Below the pieces are notes generated by a model, which was not told the DNA's origin, ran no database searches, and worked only from the letters and a program-made list of their open reading frames with translations. DNA of 64,000 nt from Herbiconiux aconitum (lineage in GTDB: Bacteria; Actinomycetota; Actinomycetes; Actinomycetales; Microbacteriaceae), in contig NZ_JANLCM010000002.1 in NCBI RefSeq assembly GCF_024979235.1, positions 1,240,001 to 1,304,000 on the forward strand. Reading direction: 5' to 3'. How positions within the stretch are numbered: the first letter of the stretch is position 1; each line of letters opens with the position of its first letter. Positions 8,505 to 18,539 of the stretch are shown in pieces. The translations under genes and the position numbers were made by a program.

Positions 8505-11500
8505 CTAGCCAAGGTACACATAGCCGTAGCCGCCGATCTGCACATACAGGGCCGGGTCGGCCACCGAGGTGCTCGGGGTGCAGGAGTTCGCACCGACCAC
8601 CTGGTCTTGCGGCAGATTCTCGGGATGATCCTCGTTGGCGAGGTAGACCGCGTGCGAACCGCACCAGTACTGCGGCTGGAGGGGGCCGTTCTGCGGCCCG
8701 GTCGCCCAAGTCCAGGGTGCGCCGTCGAAGCTCGGCGGAGTCGGGTCGAAGTCGAGGGTGATCGACGGCGCCGGGGCGGTGACGGGCGCCGAGTACGGGC
8801 CGCACACCTCGACTCCGCTCCAGACGTTGCAGGCGCGAATGATGAAACGGTAGATCTCGCCGAAGTCGCCGCCGGTCAATTCGCGGGGGAAGTTGCCGAG
8901 CTGGATGGCGACGGCTGGGCCGCTCGCGGTGCCGCCGCCGTCGACCGGGCGCACGTAGTAGCGGAGGTTCGCGACCGCTTTCGGCGTGGGCGCCGCATCG
9001 AGCCGCACGTCGACGGAGAGCCCCCCGTCGAGTGGCTCCATCGACAGGGCGACTCCGGATGCGTCGATCTGGCCGGGGCTCGGATAGGCGACTGCCGACA
9101 CCACGGCCGAGGCGACGCAGCCGGCCGCGTTGTAGCCCCAGACCACGAACGCATAGGTCGAATCAACCTTCGTGAGGCCCTCGAAGGTGGCGCTGCGGCC
9201 GTCGGCACCGAGGTTCTGCTGGGCGACGACGTCGCCGCCGACGCGCGGCGGATCGACCGTGCCGGGCGCGGGCCTGGACACCGAGCAGGACTGGGCGCCT
9301 CCCGGCACCGAGCCGACGCCGTCGGCGAGCAATTGCGCGAAGTATCCCGTCACCCGGTCGCCGTTGCCCGAGAACTCCGGCCAGGAGACGGTGACCGAGC
9401 CCGGGCCGCTGTCGAGGTTCGCCACCGCGGAGACCGTCGACGCCGATGGCGGACCGAACGGCGTGCCGCTCGCCGACGCCGACGGCCACACCGCCAGGGC
9501 CGGATACGCCCCGTTACGCGCCGTGACCGTGACGGTGCTCGACTGTCCGTTCGCGAGGCCCGTCACCGTCGTCTGGCAGCCCGCGGTCGCGCATCCGCTG
9601 CCCATCGCCTCGAGAGTCGCGACCGGGCGCCCGTCGACCGTCACCGCGTATTCGCGCACCGGAGATCCGCCGGCGCCGACGGTCGACGCCGACCAGCGCA
9701 CGTCGAGCGCACCGTCGCGCGGAGAGACCGTCACGGCGCCCGGTGCCGACGGCAGCAGATCCGACCACACCGGGGTCGCGTAGTCGGCCGCATCCGAGCT
9801 GCCGATCGCGTTCTTCGCGGCGACGCTCACGGTGACGGCATTGCCTGGTCCGTTGCCGGGCGTACCGACCACGCAGCTGGTGCTGGCGCACTGGCTCACG
9901 ATGGCCGATCCGGAGTCGGAGCGGGTCACCACGTCGAAACCGGTGATCGGCGAATTGTTCGCGGGCCCGGCGGCGAAGGAGACCGTGACCGTGCGGTCGC
10001 CGAAACCGGTGACCGTGAGGCCGGTGACCGGGCCCGGTCTGTCTTGCACGGCGATGCGCACCGTGCCCCAGGTGGCGCGATCGGGATCTCCGGTGCCGTC
10101 GAGCACCTGGTATTGCAGCGTGACGTCACTGGGCGGCGAATCCGGAGCCACGGTCACCTGAAGCACGCTCTTGTCGGCGCTCGGAACCACGGTGACGCCC
10201 GCGGGCAACGAGCCGGCGTCGGCCCCACGCACCGCTGCGACGGTGAGCGGCTGCTGCGGGAACGGATTCGTTGCGCTGTCGTTGGCGAGAACGTCGACCG
10301 TGGTGGTTTGGCCGCGCGGTGCGATCACCGTGTCGGTGGCCGGCACCGCGAGCGGCTTGGTGGACGGCACGACCGACATCTCGATGCGGCCGGTGGTGCC
10401 GGCGCTCACTCCGTCGCCGACGCCGATCGCGAGGGTGCCCTGAGCGCCCTTCTTCGCGCCGACGTCGGCGGTGACGGTGAGGGTCGACCCGAGCAGCAGC
10501 GCCGTGAAGCCCGCAGGTTTCGGATCGAGCAGCTGGTAGCGGAACGATGCCGACGACACACCCGAGGGCGAGCTGGTCAGCCGGCCCAGATCGAGCACCT
10601 TCTGCTGACCCGGCTCGAACTCGATCGTCGCACCCGAGAACACGGGCGGCTGATCGTCGCGCGGGGTGACGGTGATGGGCAGCACGAGCGTCGCCGTGCG
10701 GGCGGTCGCACCGGCCCCGTCGGACACCTCGAACGAGATCGACGCGGGGCCGAAGTACTTGTCGGCGCTGCGGAACACCAACGACCGCGAATCGGCCACC
10801 AGCGGCGAACCGTCGGCGTGGGTCGCCCGCACCGAGTTCGGGTCGGTGATGGTCACCTGCCGACCGCCCACCGCCACCACATAATCGTTCAGGGCGATCT
10901 TCAGCGGGCTGCCGCTCGGCACCTCGAGCTTCGGCGCGTCCGGGCGCAGCTGAGGCAGCGCGTCGTCAGAGCCCGGCACCCAGATGAACCCGGTCGCCCG
11001 CACGTTCGGGTCGTCGGGATGAGCGACGGAGAACGGGATGACCTGCCGCTCCGGTTCGATCCGCACCCGCACTCGCGCCTGATCGACCTGGGCCACCGAG
11101 GCGTAGGCGGGGAGCACCGAAAGCCAGAGCTCGCTGTTCGGGCCTTCGGCGAAGAAGACGTTCTGGAGCACGTCGACCTCGACGGAACCCTTGTCGAGGA
11201 TGTCGGTGAGCGAGAGCACGGTGTCGGTCACCTGCGGGCGGGCCAACGGCGCATCGGCGCTGACGTCGACGGTGGCGAAGCTCGAGCTGGTGCCGCCGCG
11301 GGCGTTCGCGATCGTGTAGATGAAGCCGTAACGGCCCGGAGTGCCGGGCGTCACGATCGAGAGCATGTCGTCGACGATCGTGGCGGTAGCTCCCTCGGTG
11401 ACCGGCGCGGCATCCGTCACGGTCAGGGCGCCGCCGTCGGGGTCGGAGTCGTTCTCGAGCACCCGCATCAGCACGGTCTTGCCCGGGCGCACGAGCACCT

Positions 11501-14447
11501 CGTCCGGCGTGGCGACCGGATTGCGAGCGCCGTCGAGCCGTGCGCTCACGCCGACCCGGATGCTGCCGGAGGCTCGCGCGCCGAGTCGGTCGACGACGGT
11601 GTAGCGGAAGTCGTCGGTGCCGGTCGAGTAGTCGCCCGCGGTGTAGTCGATCCAGTCGGAACCGGTTTCTCCCACCGTGCCTTTGTCGGGCACCGAGTCG
11701 ATGCCGAGGAACTGCACCGAGTCGCCGTCGGGATCGATGCCGGTGAGCGGAACGGGGATGCGCACCGTCTCACCGGCGATCACCCGCGCCGTGACCTCGT
11801 GCGGCACGGGCGCGGCGTTCGCCGTCGCATCCGCCTCGCGCACGCTGATCGTGACGGGTGCCGTCGCCCATTGCCCGTCGGGGGCGTCGACCCGATAGAC
11901 CGCCGTGAAGTCGCCGGGGGTGTCGGGTGCGAGATAGCGCAGCCGGGACCCGGAGGTGAAGAGGATGCCGGAATCGGCTCCGAGACCCTGCACGAGTTCG
12001 GGAGCGAGCGCGAGGGAGTCGCCATCGGGTTGCACGTCATTCGCGAGCACCGGGATGTCGACGACGTCACCCACCCGCACCGACGCGGCATCGGGCACCG
12101 CGACCGGTGGCTGGCGGTGGAGAGGGTCGGGGATGCCGACGACGCTCACCGAGCCCTGCGCATCCGCGAGTCCGTTGGTGACGGTGTAGGTGAAGGTGCT
12201 GCTGCCGCTCTCCAGCGGTCGGGTGAGCGTGACCCGGATGATGCGCTGATCGATGATCTCCACGCGCAGTCCGTCGGCGGCGGAGACCCCGTCGACACCG
12301 CTCACGATCAGCACTCCCCCGGCCGGGTCGAAGTCGGTGGCCAGCACGTCGACCAGCACACTCGTGTTCTGACGCGCGAAGGCGGCGTGCGGCACGGTGA
12401 CCGGGCGGGTATTGGCGTCCGGCGGGAGGGTCGCGATGATGCGGATGACGCCCGACGCCGTCTTGGCGCCGTCGGACACGGCGTAGTCGATGGTGTCGGA
12501 ACCGGCGGCCTGGGCGGTCACGCGAACCGTGCCGCCCGCATAGTCGGGCGTGATCTCGAACCCCTCGTGCGCCGGCACGTTCGCGAGCCTGGCCGCCGGT
12601 GACGCGCCGCGCACGTGGTCGAGCGGAGTCAGCTGCACCGACTGGCCCACTTTGGCCAACACCACGAAGCCCTCCGCGATCAACGGGACCTCGGCCGCCT
12701 GGTGCGCCGAGACCCCGATCGTGCCGGCCGTCGCGGCCAACCCGTCGCTCACGCTGAGCGAGACCTCCTTCGTTCCCGTCGCCTGACCGGCGTCGGTGAA
12801 GGTGACGACGCCATCCGGCGTGGATGTGACGACATCCGGAGCGGGCGCGGCGGCCGATTGCACGAAGAACGCGTCGCCGTCGGGGTCGTACCAATCGCTC
12901 CGGATGTCGGACTCGGCGCGGCCGCCGGCCGCCACGTCGACGGTCGACCGGTTGCTCTGCACGGGCGGCGAGTTCTCGGTCGGTGCGCGCACCGCGACAC
13001 GCACGGTGGCGTCGGCCGTTCCGCCACGGCCGTCGGAGATCGTGTAACCGAACGCGATCTCGCCGCTCGCGGTGGGAGGGAGGCTGAGCTGCAGCTGCTG
13101 GTCGTCGGTGATCTTCTCGACGGTCCAGTCGACCCCGTCGGGCAGCCGCACCTCGTCGATCACGATGACGTCGCCGTTGGGGTCGTAGTCGTTCAGGAGC
13201 ACGGGCAGCACCGTCGAGCGGCCCGGGCGGGCGCCCAGCTCGTCGTCGACGGCGACCGGCGGACGCTGGGCAGGATCGACGGTGACGGGCTCGTCGGTCA
13301 CCGTGTCGTCGGACTGCTCCTCGGCCGTGGTGTCGGGAAGCAGGTCGTTCCAGTTGTCGATCGGCGCGTTGTCGCGCGTGACATCCCAGGATCGCCCCGT
13401 GACCGTGTCGCTCAGCAGCACACCGCCCAGGCCGTCGGTGCGGAAGGCGAGCCCGTTGGCCGACGCGGCGCCGGCCAGCGTGCCCTCTTTCGGCTCTTCG
13501 TCGGCGCAGCGCTGCCACGACCTGCCGTCGGACCAGCCGGCATACCAACACCCGCCCACCTCGACCGGTGAGGCGGAGAGGCCGGTGTGGCCCGATGACA
13601 GCACGGTGGCCGAGCCGTCGGCGAGCGAGAATTCGAGCAGAGCCTCGGCGGTGGCCACGAGAACGCCCGGGGCCGTCGCCGAGGCGGCCTGCAGCCACGA
13701 CTCGTCGGCGCCGGTCGGGAGCTCCACCTCGAACGAGTCGCTCGCGGTGAACACGCGGCCGGCCGTGCGATCCAGAACCACCCAACGGTCGCCGACGGCG
13801 GAGATCGACAGATCGTCGGCCGGGTCGACGGCGATCGGAGTCATCGGGGCGTCGCCGCCGCCGGCCGCGGGATCGACGGCGAACACCATTCCGGTCGCAG
13901 CCGAGACCGCGAACACCGTGCCGTCGTCGGCGATCACCGTGTCTCCACCGGCGCCGAGCGTGAGATCGGCCGGCGCGGCCGGGTCGAACGTCGCCAGTGA
14001 ATCGGGCGAGGTGAGCCAGACGTCGCCCGTGGTGCGGGAGGTGATGACCGCGACGGATGCGGTCAGTGCGATGCGCACGTCTCCCACCGGCAGTGAGACC
14101 GTGTCGGCGACGACCGCGCTCGCGGTGTCGAGGATGCGTGCCTCGCCTCCACCGAGGTCGCTCACCACGACCGTCTGACCGTTCTGGCTCACCGAGAGGG
14201 AGCCCGACTCCATCCGGATGGCCGTGTTGAGTTCGCCGATCTGCGGATTCGCGCGACCGACGGCCTGGTGCTGATCGCTCGTCACCCAGACCGTTGCATC
14301 GTCGAGATCGACCTTCTGCGCCGTGTACCCCGTCGACGCGACGGCGGCCACCGCGACGAGCGCCGCGACCACGGTGCCGCTGGTGAGTGACGCGACGAGG
14401 GATTTGTGCGAGGCGACCCAGGTCGCCAGGCCGGAACGGGTGATCAT
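8505..14447 (-). CDS. Giant Ig-like/FN3 repeat surface protein
   Basis: This 1980-residue protein has a short cytoplasmic N-terminus and one transmembrane helix at about residues 20-45; the rest is outside the cell. A region of about 350 residues with short beta repeats resembling a propeller follows. About ten cadherin/Ig-like repeats of some 90 residues follow (recurring PPVAVPD and ND-DP-GD motifs, e.g. LLNDYDPNGD, LENDSDPDGG). Then come at least three FN3 domains (about 1480-1850; motifs such as GPVTGLTVT and APGAVTVSP). The ATG overlaps the kinase stop (ATGA). In bifidobacteria the equivalent FN3 protein sits between the kinase and the AAA ATPase of the PFNA cluster. Adhesion or cell-wall sensing is an inference. 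Confidence 0.85.
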   Translation of the reverse strand: MITRSGLATWVASHKSLVASLTSGTVVAALVAVAAVASTGYTAQKVDLDDATVWVTSDQHQAVGRANPQIGELNTAIRMESGSLSVSQNGQTVVVSDLGGGEARILDTASAVVADTVSLPVGDVRIALTASVAVITSRTTGDVWLTSPDSLATFDPAAPADLTLGAGGDTVIADDGTVFAVSAATGMVFAVDPAAGGGDAPMTPIAVDPADDLSISAVGDRWVVLDRTAGRVFTASDSFEVELPTGADESWLQAASATAPGVLVATAEALLEFSLADGSATVLSSGHTGLSASPVEVGGCWYAGWSDGRSWQRCADEEPKEGTLAGAASANGLAFRTDGLGGVLLSDTVTGRSWDVTRDNAPIDNWNDLLPDTTAEEQSDDTVTDEPVTVDPAQRPPVAVDDELGARPGRSTVLPVLLNDYDPNGDVIVIDEVRLPDGVDWTVEKITDDQQLQLSLPPTASGEIAFGYTISDGRGGTADATVRVAVRAPTENSPPVQSNRSTVDVAAGGRAESDIRSDWYDPDGDAFFVQSAAAPAPDVVTSTPDGVVTFTDAGQATGTKEVSLSVSDGLAATAGTIGVSAHQAAEVPLIAEGFVVLAKVGQSVQLTPLDHVRGASPAARLANVPAHEGFEITPDYAGGTVRVTAQAAGSDTIDYAVSDGAKTASGVIRIIATLPPDANTRPVTVPHAAFARQNTSVLVDVLATDFDPAGGVLIVSGVDGVSAADGLRVEIIDQRIIRVTLTRPLESGSSTFTYTVTNGLADAQGSVSVVGIPDPLHRQPPVAVPDAASVRVGDVVDIPVLANDVQPDGDSLALAPELVQGLGADSGILFTSGSRLRYLAPDTPGDFTAVYRVDAPDGQWATAPVTISVREADATANAAPVPHEVTARVIAGETVRIPVPLTGIDPDGDSVQFLGIDSVPDKGTVGETGSDWIDYTAGDYSTGTDDFRYTVVDRLGARASGSIRVGVSARLDGARNPVATPDEVLVRPGKTVLMRVLENDSDPDGGALTVTDAAPVTEGATATIVDDMLSIVTPGTPGRYGFIYTIANARGGTSSSFATVDVSADAPLARPQVTDTVLSLTDILDKGSVEVDVLQNVFFAEGPNSELWLSVLPAYASVAQVDQARVRVRIEPERQVIPFSVAHPDDPNVRATGFIWVPGSDDALPQLRPDAPKLEVPSGSPLKIALNDYVVAVGGRQVTITDPNSVRATHADGSPLVADSRSLVFRSADKYFGPASISFEVSDGAGATARTATLVLPITVTPRDDQPPVFSGATIEFEPGQQKVLDLGRLTSSPSGVSSASFRYQLLDPKPAGFTALLLGSTLTVTADVGAKKGAQGTLAIGVGDGVSAGTTGRIEMSVVPSTKPLAVPATDTVIAPRGQTTTVDVLANDSATNPFPQQPLTVAAVRGADAGSLPAGVTVVPSADKSVLQVTVAPDSPPSDVTLQYQVLDGTGDPDRATWGTVRIAVQDRPGPVTGLTVTGFGDRTVTVSFAAGPANNSPITGFDVVTRSDSGSAIVSQCASTSCVVGTPGNGPGNAVTVSVAAKNAIGSSDAADYATPVWSDLLPSAPGAVTVSPRDGALDVRWSASTVGAGGSPVREYAVTVDGRPVATLEAMGSGCATAGCQTTVTGLANGQSSTVTVTARNGAYPALAVWPSASASGTPFGPPSASTVSAVANLDSGPGSVTVSWPEFSGNGDRVTGYFAQLLADGVGSVPGGAQSCSVSRPAPGTVDPPRVGGDVVAQQNLGADGRSATFEGLTKVDSTYAFVVWGYNAAGCVASAVVSAVAYPSPGQIDASGVALSMEPLDGGLSVDVRLDAAPTPKAVANLRYYVRPVDGGGTASGPAVAIQLGNFPRELTGGDFGEIYRFIIRACNVWSGVEVCGPYSAPVTAPAPSITLDFDPTPPSFDGAPWTWATGPQNGPLQPQYWCGSHAVYLANEDHPENLPQDQVVGANSCTPSTSVADPALYVQIGGYGYVYLG

Positions 14448-15931
14448 TCCAGGGCTGCGCACTTCTCTGAACTGGCGGCCCCGGACTTGCCGGCGCGCAC
14501 GACCGCCACCGAGATGCAGACCGACGAGCCGTCGGTGGGGAACGCGGCGAACTCGTTGCTGCGCTGCACGGAGCTCTGGCCGGCACCGGTGGTGACGCGG
14601 TAACTGTCGCCGTCGCCGAGTCCCGGGTCGTTCCAGGAGAACAGGATGCGGCCGCCGGTGGTGGCGGCGCTGATCTCGCCGACACTCGGTATCGACCGCC
14701 CCGCATCCTGCTGGGAGAGGGCGATGCCTCCGGCAGCGAGCCCGCCGGCCACGACGACCGAAGCGGCCACGATCACGGCGATGCGGATGCCGCGACCTCG
14801 CCCGGTGCCGTCGGGGCGCCCCGTGCCGGCGCTCGTTCCCCAACGCTCGCCAGTGTCGGATCGGGAGGTGCGCGTGGGGTGCCGGTCGGCGGAGCCACCC
14901 GACGGTGGTGCGATTCCGGCCGCGCCAGGCCCGCCACCGGCCCGCGTGGCGGTCGACGCGCTCGCCCGTCGACGACGCGCAGACGCGGTGGAACCCGTAG
15001 CCCCAGCGGCGTGCAGCACGGTGCGATCGTCGGAATCCCGTGCGTAATCGCCCGCCCACTCGGCCATCGCGATCTCGGCACTGGTCTGCGAGAGGCCGAG
15101 TTCGGTCTCGACCGCCTGCAGCTCACGCAGCAGTTCGAGCGCCGACGAGGGTCGCTGCGCCGGGTCTTTCGCCATGCCCCTCGCCAGGATGCGTTCGAGC
15201 GAGCCCGGAACGTCGCTGCGGCCGATCGGCGCGAGCTTCGCCTTCGCGATCCTGCGGGCGAGGTCGCCGGGCGACGATCCGCTGCCCGGCTGCTCGAAAG
15301 GCGAGCGGCCGGCGAGGAGGGAGTAGAGCGTGGCCGACAGCGCCCACACTTCCGACGCCACGGAACCCTGGGTCTCCTCGGAGAGCACCTCCGGCGCCGA
15401 CCACGGGATCGACATCCCCACGACGTCGACGGCCGCGTTGCCCCGAGTCGACGCAGAGATGCCGAAGTCGGAGAGCACCGGAGCACCGTATGCCGTGAGG
15501 AGAATATTCGACGGCTTCACGTCGCGGTGCAGGATGCCCTGCTCGTGCGCGGTGTGCAGCGCGCCCGCGATCTTCACGCCGATCCGCAGCACCTCGGCCA
15601 CCGGAAGCGGCTCGTTGCGGTAGCGCTGACCGAGCGATGACGAGCACAACTCCATCACCAGGTAGGGGCGGCCGTCGGAGGAGACGCCGGCCTCGTACAC
15701 GGTGAGGATCGACGGATGCGCGCTCAGCTTGGCCATCAGATCGGCCTCGACCTGGAACATCCGCCGCACTTGCTCGTTCACCACCTCGGGCAGCATGACC
15801 TTCACGGCCACCTGGCGGCGCGGCATGTTCTGCTCGAACAGGAAGACGTCGGCGAATCCTCCGGAGCCCAGCACGCGCACCGAGGTGAACCCGGGGAGAG
15901 GTGGGGGCGGGGAAGGCAGACGCCGGACCAT
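14444..15931 (-). CDS. Membrane Ser/Thr protein kinase (PknB-like)
   Basis: This 495-residue receptor-like kinase has a glycine loop LGSGGFADVF, Lys44 in VAVKVML, catalytic HRD at 135-137 (HRDVKPSNIL), DFG at 155-157 and an APE motif. An Arg/Ser/Gly-rich linker leads to one transmembrane helix (about 388-412). The extracellular C-terminus is about 85 residues and FN3-like (ILFSWNDPGLGDGDSY) with two cysteines, rather than PASTA repeats. The start lies seven bases after the phosphatase stop, with GAGG overlapping that stop. It is expected to phosphorylate FHA partners and to be reversed by the adjacent PP2C. Confidence 0.93.
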   Translation of the reverse strand: MVRRLPSPPPPLPGFTSVRVLGSGGFADVFLFEQNMPRRQVAVKVMLPEVVNEQVRRMFQVEADLMAKLSAHPSILTVYEAGVSSDGRPYLVMELCSSSLGQRYRNEPLPVAEVLRIGVKIAGALHTAHEQGILHRDVKPSNILLTAYGAPVLSDFGISASTRGNAAVDVVGMSIPWSAPEVLSEETQGSVASEVWALSATLYSLLAGRSPFEQPGSGSSPGDLARRIAKAKLAPIGRSDVPGSLERILARGMAKDPAQRPSSALELLRELQAVETELGLSQTSAEIAMAEWAGDYARDSDDRTVLHAAGATGSTASARRRRASASTATRAGGGPGAAGIAPPSGGSADRHPTRTSRSDTGERWGTSAGTGRPDGTGRGRGIRIAVIVAASVVVAGGLAAGGIALSQQDAGRSIPSVGEISAATTGGRILFSWNDPGLGDGDSYRVTTGAGQSSVQRSNEFAAFPTDGSSVCISVAVVRAGKSGAASSEKCAALE

Positions 15932-15938
15932 CGGAACC

Positions 15939-16775
15939 TCAGTTCCGCCCGGTGCCGCGACGCGTGCCGTGCGACTCGACCGGCTCGGCGAGGGACTCGT
16001 CGGCCTCGACGTCGACCACCACGACGGTCACGTTGTCGCGCCCGCCGTTCGCCAGGGCTGCGGTCACGAGCTCGGTGGCGGCCCGCTCGGCCGTCGGCGT
16101 CGTGGAGAGGTAGTGGCGGATGCCGTAATCGGTGAGCTCTTTGGTGAGGCCGTCGGAGCAGATCAGGATGCGCTGCCCCGCCACCATCGGCAGGATCGAG
16201 TAGTCGGGCACCGGCTTCTCGTGAAAGCCGACCGCGCGGGTGATGACATTGCTGTCGGGGTGGTGCTCAGCCTGTTGCGGGGTGATCAGCCCGGCGTCGA
16301 TCAGCTCTTGCACGACCGAATGGTCGACCGTCAGTTGACTCAACTCACCCTCGGAGAAGAGGTAGACCCGCGAGTCGCCGATGTTGAACACCATCCAGGC
16401 GAGGTCGTCGTCGACTTCGCTGAGCGCCACTCCGGTGACCGTCGTTCCGGTGCCGAGCACCGACTCGTCGCCCACCCGGTCGATGTCGGTCAGCGCCCGG
16501 GCCAGAGCCAGTTCGATGGAGTCGGCATCGGTCACCGCCGAGCCGATCTCGCCCAGGCGGTCGACCACGGCGGCACTCGCCACGTCGCCCGCGGAGTGCC
16601 CACCCATGCCGTCGGCCACCGCGAACACCGGCACCTCGGAGATGGCGCTGTCTTCATTGGCGGCGCGCTTGTTGCCCTTGTCGGTGAGCGCTGCCCACGA
16701 CAGGGTGATGCGGCGCGGATGCGCTCCGGCGCGGGTCACGCTGACGCGCGCGCTCGTTCGACCGATCTGGGTCAC
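15939..16775 (-). CDS. PP2C-type Ser/Thr protein phosphatase
   Basis: This 278-residue soluble PPM phosphatase has the metal-binding motifs intact: NEDS near residue 40, DGMGGHSAGD, GTT, GDSRVYL, SDGLTKEL and GGRDN. It should dephosphorylate targets of the kinase encoded next. The start is GTG with AGGAG eight bases upstream. It is the second gene of the operon, 31 bases after the FHA gene. PstP/PrpC-like in role; unlike PstP it lacks a membrane anchor. Confidence 0.93.
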   Translation of the reverse strand: MTQIGRTSARVSVTRAGAHPRRITLSWAALTDKGNKRAANEDSAISEVPVFAVADGMGGHSAGDVASAAVVDRLGEIGSAVTDADSIELALARALTDIDRVGDESVLGTGTTVTGVALSEVDDDLAWMVFNIGDSRVYLFSEGELSQLTVDHSVVQELIDAGLITPQQAEHHPDSNVITRAVGFHEKPVPDYSILPMVAGQRILICSDGLTKELTDYGIRHYLSTTPTAERAATELVTAALANGGRDNVTVVVVDVEADESLAEPVESHGTRRGTGRN

Positions 16776-16806
16776 TAGGTCAACTCCTGACAGCTATCCG
16801 GGAATC

Positions 16807-17904
16807 CTAAACGGTGATCCCGGTGTTTCCCCGGTCTCGCGACGAGATGTGGATAACGTTTCCGTCGCCGATTTCGACGATAGCCGACCCGGATGCGACC
16901 ACCGAATCTCCTTGACGCAGCCGCATCGCGGGCCGGCCGGGAATCCGGACCGTGGTTCCGTTGGTCGACCTCAGATCGGTGACGACGACCGTGCGGCCGC
17001 TGAGCGCGATCTCGACATGGTTCGCCGACACCTCCTGGTCGGGAGAATCGACCGTGATCAGGGCTTGTGCCGGAGCTTGGGTGAACAGTCGGTCGGGTGA
17101 CCGTCGTGGCTGGGGGCGCCGGCCGATCACGACGGCACCGGTCAACTCGAGAACGGGCTGGTCACCCACCCGGATCTCGTAGAGGGGAACAGGCTCGTCG
17201 GCTGCGAGGTCGAAGGGTGCCTCAGCACCGTCGCCCGTCCTCTCCTCCACAACCGGGGCGACGGTGTCGACCGTTGCCCGGGACCGGAGCCCGATGACGG
17301 TGTCCCCGTCAGCCGTGTCGGGGTCGTGGTCGATGCCTTTTGTCGGGCTTTCCGCGGTGTCGCCGTCGCGGTCCATCCCTCGCTCGTTCACGATCGTTTC
17401 GGCAGATGCAGCCCACAGTATGCGCGAGGCGTGCGCGATCCCGTGATCGAGGCGGCGCGCATCCGTGGGTAGACGCAGGAGCGATTCGGGCACCGGGGGC
17501 AGGGCTCCCGTCGAGACGCCGATGACCGAGGGGAACTCGGCGAGCGCCCACGGTTGCATGCCCGCCGAACCGAAGCGTCGTGAGCCGCCCACGGAGAGGA
17601 GGTCGACAGCCGCCGAGCCGCGTGCGACGACCGTCGCCGTCCACGCGAGAGGCGGATGCGCCGGGTCGAGAGCAACACCGCCGTCGGGCTCGAAGCGCAC
17701 CACCGTGAAAGAGGAGTCGGCGGCGGCACCACGGATCGGAATGCTCGACACGACGGATTCGATCGACGCGTCCGTGGCTCCGAGCGCGGTCCAGATCTCA
17801 TCCACCACCGCATCGGGCACTCCGGCCGAGATGGTGACCACCGTCGGCCACGCCGCCAGCACCGTCCATTCACCGTCGGCGGGCACGAAACGAAGACTCC
17901 CCAT
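16807..17904 (-). CDS. FHA-domain protein, first gene of the signalling operon
   Basis: This 365-residue protein has an unassigned N-terminal part (about 1-190) and an acidic linker. A C-terminal FHA domain follows (about 255-345) with GRRP, SANHVEIAL and RSTNGTTV, the classic phosphothreonine-binding elements. No membrane segment is visible. It opens the minus-strand operon, divergent from the Lrp gene, and is followed by PP2C and the kinase, which makes it a probable phospho-reader of that kinase. Confidence 0.88.
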   Translation of the reverse strand: MGSLRFVPADGEWTVLAAWPTVVTISAGVPDAVVDEIWTALGATDASIESVVSSIPIRGAAADSSFTVVRFEPDGGVALDPAHPPLAWTATVVARGSAAVDLLSVGGSRRFGSAGMQPWALAEFPSVIGVSTGALPPVPESLLRLPTDARRLDHGIAHASRILWAASAETIVNERGMDRDGDTAESPTKGIDHDPDTADGDTVIGLRSRATVDTVAPVVEERTGDGAEAPFDLAADEPVPLYEIRVGDQPVLELTGAVVIGRRPQPRRSPDRLFTQAPAQALITVDSPDQEVSANHVEIALSGRTVVVTDLRSTNGTTVRIPGRPAMRLRQGDSVVASGSAIVEIGDGNVIHISSRDRGNTGITV

Positions 17905-18009
17905 GCGGTCACGGTACTACCGCCACGCCCCAACCGACCGCGGTCCGCCCCGGCGGTCGATCGATCGCGCGACGCGACCGAACACCCGACTACTGTTGAT
18001 TTCCTCAGT

Positions 18010-18035
18010 CGAATCTCTGATTTGCTACGGATTCG
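18010..18035. promoter_or_regulatory. Inverted repeat in the FHA/Lrp divergent promoter region
   Basis: CGAATC (18010-18015) and GATTCG (18030-18035) form an inverted repeat with a 14-base, locally AT-rich centre, about 40 bases upstream of the Lrp start. Lrp/AsnC regulators usually bind AT-rich dyads near their own promoter, so autoregulation is plausible. The repeat is short and could be chance. Confidence 0.3.
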
Positions 18036-18071
18036 CTTGCCGGTGCCCCGTTGACCTGACAGTATCGAGCA

Positions 18072-18539
18072 ATGGGCACCAAGCCGCGACCATCCCAGCT
18101 CGACGACACCTCCAAGGCGATCATCGAGCAGCTGCAGGACGACGGTCGTCGTTCTTACGCCGAGATCGGCAAGGCCGTCGGGCTGAGCGAAGCGGCGGTG
18201 CGGCAACGCGTGCAGAAGCTGACGGAGTCGGGCGTGATGCAGATCGTCGCGGTCACCGACCCGCTGCAACTCGGCTTCTACCGGCAGGCCATGATCGGCC
18301 TGAAGGTCTCCGGCGACACCCGCGTGGTGGCCGACGCGCTCGCCAAGATGCCCTCGGTCGACTACGTGGTGCTGACGGCCGGCACCTTCGACATCCTGGC
18401 CGAAGTGGTCTGCGAAGACGACGACGACCTGATCGCCCTGCTGAACTCCGAGATCCGGCAGCTCAAGGGCGTGCAATCCACCGAAACATTCGTCTATCTG
18501 AAGCTGCACAAGCAGCTCTACAACTGGGGCACACGATGA
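18072..18539 (+). CDS. Lrp/AsnC family transcriptional regulator
   Basis: This 155-residue DNA-binding regulator has an N-terminal winged helix-turn-helix (about residues 10-60; SYAEIGKAVGLSEAAVRQRV) and a C-terminal RAM ligand domain (about 75-150). The stop overlaps the ATG of the aminotransferase (ATGA). It therefore probably senses an amine, amino acid or aldehyde and controls this catabolic operon. A link to the polyamine transporter at the window start is inferred. Confidence 0.9.
   Translation: MGTKPRPSQLDDTSKAIIEQLQDDGRRSYAEIGKAVGLSEAAVRQRVQKLTESGVMQIVAVTDPLQLGFYRQAMIGLKVSGDTRVVADALAKMPSVDYVVLTAGTFDILAEVVCEDDDDLIALLNSEIRQLKGVQSTETFVYLKLHKQLYNWGTR

Noticed and set aside
7380..12602. 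Very long open frame antisense to the Ig/FN3 surface protein
   Set aside because: Its translation is Arg/Gly/His-rich with no domain, and it disappears where codon usage changes. It is a mirror of GC-rich third positions in the real gene.
8505..14447. WSXWS cytokine-receptor motif in the FN3 region, as discussed for bifidobacteria
   Set aside because: No WSXWS was found; only scattered WS pairs such as VWSDL and RWSAS.
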